Assembly (NCBI GenBank): GCA_964020155.1
Contig: OZ026548.1
Span: forward strand, 2,977,397-3,041,396
Direction: 5' to 3'
Length of the DNA stretch: 64,000 bases
DNA from: Chondrilla cf. caribensis
Lineage: Eukaryota > Porifera > Demospongiae > Chondrillida > Chondrillidae
In this document: positions 49,981 through 61,732 of the stretch, in pieces
Position numbering within the stretch: position 1 is the first letter of the stretch
Layout: every line of letters starts with the position of its first letter
Position numbers and translations under genes: made by a program
Notes under the pieces: generated by a model
What the model saw: only the letters and a program-made list of their open reading frames with translations
What the model was told of the DNA's origin: nothing
Databases searched by the model: none

Positions 49981-52900
49981 TTGTATTTACCACTGCCAAA
50001 TTTGGCTATGTGGCCCCCAATTCAAGGGGGTGAGCCAGCAGGAGGCATCAGGACAAGGGACCCCATTGGCAGTGGGGACACCTGCTCTAACACCCCAACC
50101 ACATGGCCCCCATACATTGCACAATCAGCAAGGTTGAGAATGTACTAGCACCTAGTAAAATAGCCACACAAATTAGTTTACTCTCCCCATTGGCTTTGGT
50201 TCACAAATATCATGAAATCTGTAAACCAGTCAGAAGCTGATATTTTCAACCATCTAGGTGGCAAACCTGCTGGTAACAGGTCTGTCACCTTTCTGGGCTA
50301 CTCATTCAATCAGCATCCATGTCAACTGGGGGACACACACACACACACACACACTACACACACAGAGACATACACACACACACGCCTCCACACACCTGCA
50401 ATCCAACAGCACCAGCTATATGTGGAATTGCCACTTCTGGGGCCCAAGCAATGGTCTCTACCACATGTTCATGACCACGTAGTTCTATCTTACACTCCTT
50501 GCTTGCAATAACCCACACTCGGATAGTCTACAAATAGTAATGAGATATGCCATAATAAGGACAACGTAAAGTTTATACCCTTTCAAAATTGCTCTAGGGA
50601 TAAGGTCACTGGATAGGGATTGAAGATGGACGATTTTTGCCTTACAATCATTATTCATTGTGGGGTTGAGTGCCACTCTAAATAGCCTACTGCCAACAGC
50701 TTATCATGTTAAATAACAATAGCTGATACCTGATACCTGATCAACCCCAGTACTATTTAGATGAGCCTTGCACTTGTGAAATGATATTCTACATGCCTAT
50801 GCACAATTTGGCAATGGTATAGTCCTAATGCTAATGATAGTATACAGTTAGGTATACGTACTTACCACACTTCGTGCATGCATCATCCAATTTCACAGTA
50901 TTATAATATATCACCATTAGGTAGGGTATACAGTAATGGCTCATTTGAAAGGGATCCATCTACCTTTGGTATCCCATACAAAGGATTAATTTCCTGTGTC
51001 GCCTTCATAAAGGTGGTATAAACAATATGTATCCTGATTAGCCACTTACTGACCTTTCTGTACCTAATTGATAGACGAATTGTCACATCTTGGGATCTCA
51101 GGGATACATAGAATATGAACCATGTTGGTCTCTTTGATGTTGCCACCAAAAAGGATACATGTAATAGCTAAAGTACACCTGGTAGGGCTGTATCCGGTAC
51201 AGCCCTTCCAAAATACTTGAGCTATTATGCAGTATGTTTTTGTAAAAAGTAACATAATTGTATGCTAACTCTCATGCAGCATTTTTATATCATCAATGAG
51301 ATCCTAGGCAATTAAATGAAATAATGAAATAACAAAGGGAAGTGTGCAAATAGGGCTGATATCTGCACACTGCACCTTGATCTGCCCACACAACATATCA
51401 CATATTGTAATATTTCACTACAATATATGTATTTGGTATTTCCCTGCTTAGGCTAATAATTCAGTAAGTTATTTCAAGTTTCCAACATTTGAATGTCTCT
51501 GCACACCAACAAAATGTTTCTAAGTGTTCCACAATGATGAAACAAGACCAAATGCCTTTCCAAGAACTACAAAGGCATTTGTAGTGTTGGAAATATATCA
51601 AAAATCCAACTGTGTAACACAAAAACAATGATTGACACTGGCGCCTTTCTCAAGTTGGTCATTTAAAGTGATTTATATGTGGATACTAGTCAAGTACGAG
51701 GGGTAGTCTCTGATGAAGGAGTATTGCAGAATGTACCATTGACTAACAAAACTGGTCTTATAAGATGAGTGGCGATTAACCAGGGTTGTCTTTTAAAGGG
51801 GTACTATTGTAAATAGAAGTTGAAATGAAATAATAACAAGACTCACCTGGTCATTGGAGCAACTTGCTATCATGGAACCTGTACGTATATTAAGAAAGAA
51901 AATTAGATGCACCGAACACAAAGACAGCCCCAAGGGCATTATCAAATTAGGATCAACAAATGCATAACTAGCTAAAAGATTGCTGATCACTAAATGCGTT
52001 GGCTTGAAGTTTGTTCACAAATACACTGAATTAGCTCCTAAAAAATCTATTTCTGGAACAACCCTAGTTATGGGTGTTTACTGTAGGTATAGGCGAGCTT
52101 TTGTAGTGGATTTTGGTGTCCCAATAACTCCTTGATATTCTGTTAAGGGGCATACGTACTGTGTTGATATGGTACTTAAAAATGGCTGCTTGTGTCATTA
52201 ATATTTATTACAGGCAATACTCCATGTCCACAATCATTGTTGATTTGATTGATTATTTAACCTGAACACCAAATTCAGTTGAAGGTTTACATAATGAAAT
52301 CAATGTTCTCACTGTACAGGCTATTTGCACACTTTCAGGTGTGAAGTGTGCAGATATACAAACAGGAGCACACTCTTTTTCTTTTCAATCTGCTCACGAA
52401 TAGTACAACAAAAGTGTATTAAACTCTTATAGGCAGTGCTGCTATTAAGGCTGATGAATGGGTTGCTAAACAATTAAGTGACCAATTTCAAGGCCATCCT
52501 CAATCTTTACATCAAGAAATTTCCTTTAGAACGACTTGAGACAAAATCATTGTAGAAAAGGACATGAGAAACACTGAAGACAAAGCATGTCAAAAGGCTA
52601 AGCATCACAACATTTACAACAGAATCGATCTGTAGTATACGTATATTATCCTTATCCTATAACTGTCTTAAACTTGTTTTATATGATGTTTCATTTCTAT
52701 TTTCGCAGTTTGCACCAGCAATTACTGTGATACTCTTTACGTTCTTCTGCATACGTATGTACCTTCCCTTGTGGAGAGCCACATTATCACCATGCATTTC
52801 ATGCCACAAATACCCTAGCTCGTTTGTAGTCATCATGTTTTGACTGTAGTCCATCAAAATTCAATCATAGCTTCATCATAAATTACCTTTAGCTTCATCA

Positions 52901-55900
52901 TAAATTACCTTTAGTTCAGTTGTATTTCAAATGTGGTTTTGGCAAAGTGGTTGTAGTAATACCATAATTATAGTGTAACTAAATCATAGTTTTATTGTAT
53001 TACAAATACATTACAGAAACGTTTTCTGACACCTCCCCCATGGTCAACATAATACCATCTCTAGTACTGTACATACATTGAGAATAGGTACTAAGTTACC
53101 ACTGATTAAAGAAACTCACCATCAGGACTAACTTTCACCTTACGAACCCATTCAGAATGGCCTTCAAATGTCTTAACACAGTACCTTAGATTACAAGAAA
53201 AGGAAGACTGAGTGTGAAAGTATTCACCAGACTCCACAGTGGTAAATGTATACGTATGTATGCTACATATGTGGTATGTTGTGTGAGTGACTTCAAAGGT
53301 ACATAAAATGTATCTGATATCCAATAATTCTAGTATGTTATTTCACCACATTACATACTGAGTATCTGTGGGATTCTGGAACTACGTAGTTATAATATAT
53401 TTCAAAAATCAGCCAAAAATTTTCATTTGGAACAAACAGAAATGACCCAATTTAGAGAGTTGCTGTTAACAAGTAAATAAAAAATACTCCAATTTATGTA
53501 CGCTGTATGTCAATGCTTGTTGTGTTAGGCAGGTGGTCGCTTACCCCTCTGCAAACATACAGTAAAAGCTACCTGTTTTGGAAATTTTGGTAATAAAAAG
53601 CAAGTGGTTGCTAACTTGAGGAGTTACATTTTACCTCGTATAGCAAAATTTACCACTCAATGTTTCAGTGCATAAACAATTAATATACCAGCAAAACAAA
53701 ACAGTTATAGCTAATGTTGAACTGTCTAACACACCCTGTTGATACTTCCCACATTTTGATAGTCTTGTCCCTAGATGCTGACAGGATAAAGTCTCCAGAA
53801 GGCATAAAACACACTGAAGAAATGTTATGATCATGCCCTGCAAAAGAATAAATTGATTGTAAGGTGGATTTGCAGGTCCATACACAGGCTGTCAAGGATC
53901 ATTCATCAGACATGTAAGTTGGTGAATCATATGCAATCAATTATACATACGTACGTACCTCGTAATGTCCTCACACATTCAAAAGTTTGAAAATCCCACA
54001 ATTTGATCGACATATCAGCTGAACATGTTGCTAATAGACAAAACAAAGAACAGTAGTATGTGTTTAAAAATGGTGGCTGAAATTATAGTGGCTGTACAAT
54101 CTATGCCTGCAATGTTCAATAGAGGATAGTTGGATACACATGCCCTAGCCATAGAACCTGTTTCGCAGTCTACAACATTATGATATAATAGCTACAGGTT
54201 TGTGCCTTTTGTGACAGTCAAACAAATTTTCTCCTATGAATCTCACCATACCAATTTCAACTTCTCATAGTGTTACAATGATATACGTACAAATATCATG
54301 TTATGGAGAATATCTTCTAAAATTAGGAGAATTTCATTTTAACTGTGAGTACATGCTTACCTAAAAGTTTCCCATTATGATCAAATGCAACTTCTTGTAC
54401 TGAATCGGTGTGCCCCTTCAGAGTCCTTTCAAAATCTCCTGTTTCATAGTCCCATAACTTAACAGTAGCATCTTCCGATGATGACACCACAACACTGGAA
54501 AAAACATATAAAGAACAAAGAATTGTAAAAAAACCTATATATTAATGCAAATGGGACCTACGTATTCTTGGTATGTTTTGTGGCACAATTGAACAATGAA
54601 AATGAATTGACAAACCGAGGGTGCACATTTGACACTGAAATGGGTTATTGTCACAAATTATTAGTAGCCCATCAGTGCATTTTAGGCATTGAAGTATTAC
54701 TATGTACATTACTTTCACACAGGAATATACTTTGCATGAAAAAAATGGCTACTCATTATAACAGTAGTTAATAGTCAAAATACCCCTGATAGGACTGTAA
54801 GTGTTCGTAACAAACACAGCCCTACTAGAGGATACTTTAGTAATTAATTACGTATGTGGTAATAAAATAATATAATCATATACTAACTCTCCAGAAGCAT
54901 TGTTATTATGGTTGAACAATAAGTTGCTAGGCAATCAATTCGCAATTGCCTTGCATGATCTGTCCACCAACATACCACATACAGTAATAAATATGCTTTA
55001 CAGCAAGAAAAACTTTAATGAGTCACATAACTTCAATATTAGGCCTGCTAACACTAGAGTATTAAAGTATCTGCTAAATCCCTTCAAGTATAACTGTCAA
55101 CTGACGATCACCCAAAGACTGCCTGCATTGTTCAGTATTTTTACGAAAAGTACCATATGCTTACCTATATGTAGGATGGAATAGCGCACATGTTACAGTA
55201 TTCCGATGACCAGAGAGGGAGTACTTCTCAGGAGGTCTTGGAATCCAATCAGTAGAGGATCTTGCCTTTCTCGTAGGACCTAGGAGGTTGCCAAAAGCTT
55301 ACAATATATTGTACATAGATGCAATTTTCTATCATATCTGTTAGAACACCTATAGCTAATAAAGTATATGACCAACTAACAGCAACAAAAAACTGACAGA
55401 CAGTGCCTACCCAAGCTCAAAAAGAGCATGGACACTTCTAGAGTGCTTAGTTTAATGCTAGTTACGTATGTCATGGGTGGCTGCAAAGAGACTATTTTCG
55501 ATAGAGGCACCAGAAATCCTTAACTGAACAACCAGGTTAAAACTGATTGGATTAGATGTAGAAATGAACATACTTGACAGATTTAGTAAATCACCACTGC
55601 GGTTGAATCCACACCGCTGTGTGGTCTCACCAGTGTGAGACTGCAGTTGGCAGTACCACCGGTGTAGGATAAAAGGAGAACTGAGAGGGCTGGTTGCTGT
55701 GGTGACTTCATGGCTCAGTAGTTATGGTGGCTACAGTCAGACACCCTGGGTTTGAGTCCCGCAGTTGCCAGTTTTTCTCTTTTCTCCTTTCTCCCTGAGC
55801 ACATTGGGTCCCAATTAAAACTTCTATAACCTATAGCCAACTGTACTAGTGCCAACAAAGTTGTGTTGTATCATATTATCATTATAACTATCAGATTACA

Positions 55901-58336
55901 TACAGTGCTTATCACCAATAGTATCACACAAGATGACCATTCGCTCCGTTCTCAGAAAGTTTGCCCTATTTCTCACACTTCCGCCATCCGCCGCCATTCT
56001 TCTGTGTACCAATTTGCACCTTTGTATGGGCTTCAGTTACAGATAATCCGCCAAGTTTTAAGAAGTTGTCGTAGTGTAGAGCAGAATAGTAGCAAAGCGT
56101 TCTAAAATTGACTTGACAATTAAGCAGCAGAAGTAGATTTCCAATTACAGAAAGAGGAATCCAACGACAACGTAAGAAATACTCACAGACCATTTCTCGA
56201 AGAAGTGGAATGTACAAATTGCATGACAAATAGTAGGAGACATCCTGAAGGAGATCAGTATAATCCGCCATATTATTAATCTGCCAAAATTTCGCCCAAA
56301 CCAATTGTGGCGGATTAACGAATATTTACTCTATTACATACATACATACATACCTCCTCCTTCTACAGCTTCATGTTGCATTTCTGACAGCTTCGTTTCC
56401 ATATCCATTACCTGTGATAACAATAATCATAGGGAGGTAATGTCAATAAATACATACATAATATTATGTATACACACCTGGAAACATTCTCAAGACAGAT
56501 CAGCAAACATGTACATGTACATTTCAGATCTCAGCATAAAAGGACTAAACAAAGTCTTTTAAAATACTTGTCACAATAACCTGATTTAGGTAACTACATC
56601 ATAAAGTATGGATATGATTGCATCAAACATGTTTCCAACAAAAATACCATTTACTAAATTGAAACACCTGTTCAAAGACAATTGCTATCTCTTCTATTCC
56701 TGCTCCATAGTAACCACAGAAGTACAGAATTGTGTATGATCGGTGGGGTATGTTGGTTGCACACCCAAGCATGCACAAACAGACATACGTACATATACAG
56801 GCATGTACGTATGCACTTATGTATTTAATGAATATGTATGGTACTTCAAGTGAACAACTCAACATACTACGGGGGTACCCGTACCTGATTTTTTAACCGT
56901 ATGTAGTCGACATGTTCCAGAGCGTACGACGGTGTACCCGTACCCGGTTCTTAACTATATGTAGTCGACATGTTCCTAACCTGTGAATCAGTGACCGTAC
57001 TTTTACTACATTCTTCACCAAGTGATAATTACTCGAGGCACAGGTGACAACGATGCGTCATAATTCTTGTGTAATGACGGTGTGATTTGATTAGCTTATT
57101 CACCCAATGTAAACCGCAAATTTGATGCTAATCTTTTGAAAACAAAAGATTAGCAAAGAGTGTTTGAAATTACATTGTTTTATAACCTTTTAGACTCACT
57201 GCTGTCGCTCTCGAATACTTTTTTGCCAGGTAAAGTTTCATCTTTGCCTTAAACGAATTTGAATTAAACGATCGGGATTGTGATGGGGACAATCTTTCCA
57301 ACGGACACTACTCTTCTCACATAGAAGGTTTCTGGATTTCTTTTACATTTGGAAGGGCACTTGAGGTCTGTATTCCTTTCGATTATCACTTTCTCTAGAA
57401 ATTTAACAACCCGTACGTATCACGTACGTAGGTATCAACATGTACGTAAACCGCACTTCACATATCCGTTCATCCATAGGTGCCCGTAGTATGTTCACTT
57501 TTTTACTGAAAGTACCGTATGCACATACCTTTTTAGTTAACCTAATAACTGCTGTCCACTTTTTTTCAAGCAAACCATTATACTTACTGTCACCGACACT
57601 AGTCTACAAAACAAGTAACAGCTATGCATGAATATCACGTTCGATAGAAACAGAAGTTTTAGTGTTTCACACAATAAAAGATTGGGCCCAAACGTGCCTA
57701 AAATGGTGAACTCTATTCACTTCCTACATACATACCAACCTATAGCTTTGTCTTTACATATAGGTAACTTGTTCACAGAACTGGCATCAATATAAAACTT
57801 CATGATACTACTAGGTTATAGAGCTATATAGTACACTAAAAGAATGTTTTTCATTTTACTTGTGAAACGGTTAAAATTAACATTTTGCTTGTAAATACCT
57901 CCAAACAACCATAATATTTTTGAACACAGGGATAAATCTGATCTAGGATACAGCACAACAGGACGAACTGTTGCAAGTGATAAAATATCCTAGACCACAT
58001 GGTCACTCCTAGGATAAATTTGTCTGCCAAGGTGTTTAATTACTATTCATTGTTAACAGCAAATTGTTAAGACTAGCCATGGGTGTTTAGCATATTATTA
58101 TTATTGTGCACTTGTGGTCATAGTGTGCAAATGACCATAATACAGGCACACTGATCCCTTGATGTTGACCACAACTGTACAACAAGTACATACTGCATGC
58201 ATCATACCCTGATATTAAACACTTTTAAACACTAAAACATTAAACACTAAACACTACCATCTTTGCTTCCTTTTTGAAACTTTCAAGTGTTTCACTGAAA
58301 CCTTGTGATAGTAGGTAGTCAGCAATAGCATGGTGC
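48129..58336 (-). CDS. PAFAH1B1: LIS1 / PAFAH1B1, dynein regulator (first exon unassigned)
   Basis: Cytoplasmic LIS1 regulates dynein and is the beta subunit of PAF acetylhydrolase 1b. Coding exons: 58258-58336, 57529-57603, 56354-56411, 55165-55279, 54361-54494, 53959-54030, 53735-53837, 53120-53184, 51847-51878, 50396-50527, 48944-49048, 48266-48422, 48129-48202; 1,201 nt in one frame, about 400 residues (human 410). Order: LisH ([13 protein letters not shown]), coiled-coil ([15 protein letters not shown]), [14 protein letters not shown], then seven WD40 repeats (e.g. [52 protein letters not shown]), ending [13 protein letters not shown]. About 10 N-terminal residues are missing. A candidate start exon is 58398-58420 (ATG plus 7 codons, GTAAGT donor, phase fits), but it lies in low-complexity DNA. 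A probable 5' UTR exon is at 61618-61690. Confidence 0.95.
49913..49975. repeat. (CA)n microsatellite in LIS1 intron
   Basis: About 31 uninterrupted CA units. A second, broken CA tract lies at 50334-50390, directly against the donor of the LIS1 exon 50396-50527. Confidence 0.97.
55700..55830 (+). mobile_element. tRNA-derived SINE relic in LIS1 intron
   Basis: Contains a Pol III A-box-like TGGCTCAGTAGT (55711-55722) and a B-box-like GGTTTGAGTCC (55749-55759) at tRNA-like spacing, followed by a pyrimidine-rich stretch. It does not fold into a full tRNA by eye (no paired acceptor stem, no terminal discriminator context), so a SINE head is the better reading. Confidence 0.55.
55960..56335 (-). 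mobile_element. MITE with open frame, copy I (LIS1 intron)
   Basis: The minus strand begins near 56335 with a degraded form of the end seen at 59971 (CGTTAATCCGCCACAATTGG). From an ATG at about 56270 it stays open to 55966 ([20 protein letters not shown] ... [17 protein letters not shown] ... [10 protein letters not shown]). The same protein-like sequence occurs, with stops, in copy II at 59971-60404. The left end lacks a clear inverted repeat and may be truncated. Confidence 0.6.
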
Positions 58337-58932
58337 CTGTCACATAGTAGATAATACAATGCATTAAATATGTCACTGCATGGGTATCACAACTTACATA
58401 AATAAATATGCACATACCATACATACAGCAGTACTTGTGTACATACACATATACGTACATATATATGCAAGTACAGCAGAGCTGAAAATAGCAGTTGAAC
58501 ATCAGTCATTTTTCGAGTAAAAATGTTGTGGATCAGAAATTCAAAAAGAAATTGGTCGTCCATCTTGTCCAGACAAAATGGTCGACTATTCTCCATATTA
58601 AAAAGATTGATACTTTCTTCCCTTTGCTTTCATGTGAATTTGATCACTTAATGACAGTAGTGGCATAAAGCAAGGCCCTTTCAGAGTAAACAAGAGCAAT
58701 GCATGTGATCTTTAAGACAATGGAGGTGTACTAATCACAGTGCTGAAAATAGCAGTCGGTCATCAGTCATTTTCCATGCAAAAATTCGTTGGTGCGGACA
58801 TTCCAGTTAACAGTCGGCCATCTTGTCTGAACAAAATGGCTGATCGTTAACACACGTTTTGAGAACCGTCACTAGTTAACACCAAAGAGACAATCAAACA
58901 AAGTGTGAAACGTTTCAGTGGACGGTATTAGG

Positions 58933-59480
58933 ATGAAAAGAGGTGCTTCTCAAGCTTCTGAGGACGAACCTGCACATAAGCAAGCTGTTACTTACGAAAC
59001 CTTCAAGAAGTGGCGTACAGACTTGGATCGTGAGCATCACACCGTATCACACCGCTCGACTACGACACGATTTCAGATGGTGGGAAGAGGATAGTTAAGC
59101 ACTTACAGTGCTCAGTCTGCAGCAAGTTTAAGGTAAGCATCAGCAGTTGACACAACTTCAGCGATCGATGGATTGTCGGTGCGGATTCAGTTCGTACAAG
59201 CAACGTGAAGGATCACGCTCAGTCGGATCAGCACACACATGCCATGCTGCTGCTTAAGAAAGATCAAGGAAGAGCTGCAGGCCTAGGAGTCGCCCCATAT
59301 GCCCTTATTGTGCAAGCATTGTCCAAACTGCCTGCATGAGAGAAAAACAGGCTCAGGAAGAAGCTTGATATAGCCTATTTCATGGCTACGGAGAAACTAC
59401 CCTTTACAAAGTACCCTGGAATCTATGAGTTGGAGGCATGACATGGAGTGGAACTAGACACCTCGTACTTGTATGTATTT
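58933..59480 (+). pseudogene. hAT/ZNF862-like transposase N-terminal fragment, broken
   Basis: Starts MKRGASQASEDEPAHKQAVT and KWRTDLDREHHTVS, then a 1-nt shift moves the reading to LDYDTISDGGKRIVKHLQCS with VCSKFK, then FSDRWIVGADSVRTSNVKDH with AQSDQHTHAM, KLDIAYFMATEKLPFTKYP. The paired Cys and His residues form a BED/TTF-type zinc finger as in hAT transposases and ZNF862-like proteins. Several stops and at least one frameshift; no transposase core follows. A dead fragment. Confidence 0.7.
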
Positions 59481-59621
59481 TACTACTTACAATTCATCTC
59501 TCTGTTTGGATGAGAGGACCATTCTCCAACAATGCAAACCTGGAAAAACAAGTGAAGCTATCCTTTATATCCTGGGAATAAACAATTTCACTCACTGCTA
59601 AAATTTCTATACGTATATATA

Positions 59622-59756
59622 CAGTGCCAACCAAAAGAAATGGAATGATTGTTCTTAACTGGTAAAATGGCCACCCTGTACCTTGAATGAGAATTTACCT
59701 GAAATGACACCATTTTCGTACCAGGTGAGTCGTTCCATTTCTTTTGGCTGGTACTG
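59622..59756. mobile_element. Complete 135-bp Tc1-type MITE
   Basis: Ends CAGTGCCAACCAAAAGAAAT and ATTTCTTTTGGCTGGTACTG are inverted repeats of about 25 bp, with TA flanking both sides. One end of the same family is at 38999-39075 in MED13 intron 19. Confidence 0.85.
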
Positions 59757-59970
59757 TATGTATACGTACGTACATGATGTACGTACCTACTTAAACTGTA
59801 CAATGTACGTATTTACCATTATTACGATATGATCAATTGCACACATGTATTCACCACAATATAAGGTATGTTTTGTGGGCAAATCAGAGTGCAAATATCC
59901 GTGTTATTTGCACACTTGTAATTATTATTAAAACATGTCAATTTAGTATTTGCAAGTCATTGTTCAGCTA

Positions 59971-60404
59971 CAGTGAATATTCGTTAATCCGCTGCAATTG
60001 GTTCAGGGGAAATTTTGGCAGATTAATGATATGGTGGATTATACTGATCTTCTTCGAGATGTCTCCTACCATTTGTCGTGCAATTTGTACGTTCCGCATC
60101 TTCGAGAAACGGTCTGAGTATTTTTACGTTGTCGTTGGATTCCTCTTTCTGCAATCAGAAATCTACTTCTTCTGCTTCATTGTCAAGTCAATTTTAGAAC
60201 GCTTTGCTACTATTTTGCTCTACACTAAGACAACTTCTTAAAAATTGGCAGATTATCCATAACTGAAGTCCATACAAAAGTGGAAATTGGTAAGCAGAAG
60301 AGTGGCGGATGGCAGATTACTTGTATAGCATAGCCATATAAGCGAATTCATTTCATAACAATATGGCAGATAAAATGGTTTGGCGGATTAACAAATTTTC
60401 ACTG
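59971..60404 (+). mobile_element. MITE with decayed open frame, copy II
   Basis: A 434-bp element, TA-flanked, starting CAGTGAATATTCGTTAATCC and ending GGCGGATTAACAAATTTTCA then CTG; the ends are inverted repeats of about 23 bp. The + strand shows VDYTDLLRDVSYHLSCNLYV, then [32 protein letters not shown] and KVEIGKQKSGGW with two or more stops, matching the open frame of copy I in the opposite orientation. Confidence 0.75.
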
Positions 60405-61617
60405 TATAATAACAATGCTGCATGCGGATTAGTATATTAATTTATATTGAAACATACCACATATTAGCTAAAGTACCTTTGGTAAGGCTAGGACAAGATC
60501 TGCCTTTCTGTTTGGATAAGAGTGTTTTCTACTTGACTAGCAAAGACATTCAATAGAACTTAAACAAAAGACAGGTTGCCAAAGGCAACATGAAAGCCAA
60601 CCTGCATTTCCCTTAATTTTAGCACAAATACAGGGAATTCATTAGAATGGAAAATTACTGACAGAAAATGTAAAAGTAGACAGAATGACAGAATTATAAG
60701 TATCAGATAGTACTGGAGAAACAACAGAAAGGTTATGCATGATAAACATATCACTGAAATGACATAAGCAATTAACATACCACATGAATGACTAATAAGA
60801 TAAGAATGACTATGACATAAGATTTGACACTATAATCATACTAACTGGAAAAGTTTTAGGTAAAGTTTAATTTAAGGATCAAGGTTCTGACTGAAATGAA
60901 TTATGTATGTACGTAGGTAAATATACTTGTACGTACATATGTACGTATGTGTAAATCTGTGTATTGATCTATAGGAACATGACCACCTCCTACAACACAA
61001 TGGTCAATACAGCAGTGCCAGTGCTATGACACATTCAGTATAACCTTTCATAAAGTCTTTTACACACATTAATTTCATCCAGTCATAATAGAAGGACCCT
61101 AATTCCACATAATGAACAAGGGTGATGATAATCAATATAAACGTTCCATGGACTGAAATTTAACTGGGCACATGTTCATGTGTACCATTGATTTAAGCAT
61201 AGAATAATCCATGGTGATACTAAAAAGGTCCATCATGTGGTAAAATGGAAGCCTAATACTAAATTAGAGTGCATTAAAGCGGAATTAGTGTCTAAAGCTG
61301 AGACAGGCGTCCATTAATAGATCGACGTCAAGATCACGTTCTACACTATCAGTGGAAAGGAATTTCTTTTAAATGAACCTCAAACTAGTTTTAGTAATAG
61401 TACCTAGCGAGTACACTTTACATACCTACTCGTTCGTGACTAGTATGCCACATTTACACAAACTATTTGAACCATCAGTTACTAGTAGCGTGCTACTTCA
61501 GTGGAATGTCGGTACATTGTGAAATTGGAATATCACTCGATTTATAAAAACTTACATACACGTAACTTTTTCTTACAACATACAAATTAACGTTCATATG
61601 ACAAACAAATAACCTAC

Positions 61618-61732
61618 CTATCAATGGGCAGATATACAGACGAAATTTTCAGCTCAATTCTACGAAAGCGCCATTTTATTAGACTGAAAATTCTGCGCAT
61701 GCGCAGATACACGACTGTACTCCAGTTGCAGG
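61618..61732. promoter_or_regulatory. Bidirectional promoter with NRF1 palindrome, LIS1/NTPase
   Basis: TGCGCATGCGCA (61694-61705) is a perfect NRF1-type palindrome 28 bp before the NTPase ATG. On the other strand a probable LIS1 5' UTR exon runs from about 61690 to 61618, ending at a GTAGGT donor. A YY1-like GCGCCATTTT is at 61669-61678. Confidence 0.6.

Larger units (their letters stand above)
58421..61617. other. Transposon-rich interval upstream of LIS1 coding exons
   Basis: Probably the long first intron of LIS1. It contains a duplicated palindromic motif CCATCTTGTCCAGACAAAATGG at about 58560 and, related, at about 58803; an hAT-like fragment (58933-59480); a complete small MITE (59622-59756); and MITE copy II (59971-60404). 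From 60410 to 61617 I see nothing coding. Confidence 0.55.

Noticed and set aside
55711..55760. tRNA gene
   Set aside because: A- and B-box-like motifs are present but I could not pair an acceptor stem; recorded as a SINE relic.
60780..60786. Alternative first codons for LIS1 (ATGTG followed by a GTATGT donor), also at about 60452
   Set aside because: Each would add only two residues, there are two equivalent candidates, and neither resembles the LIS1 N-terminus.
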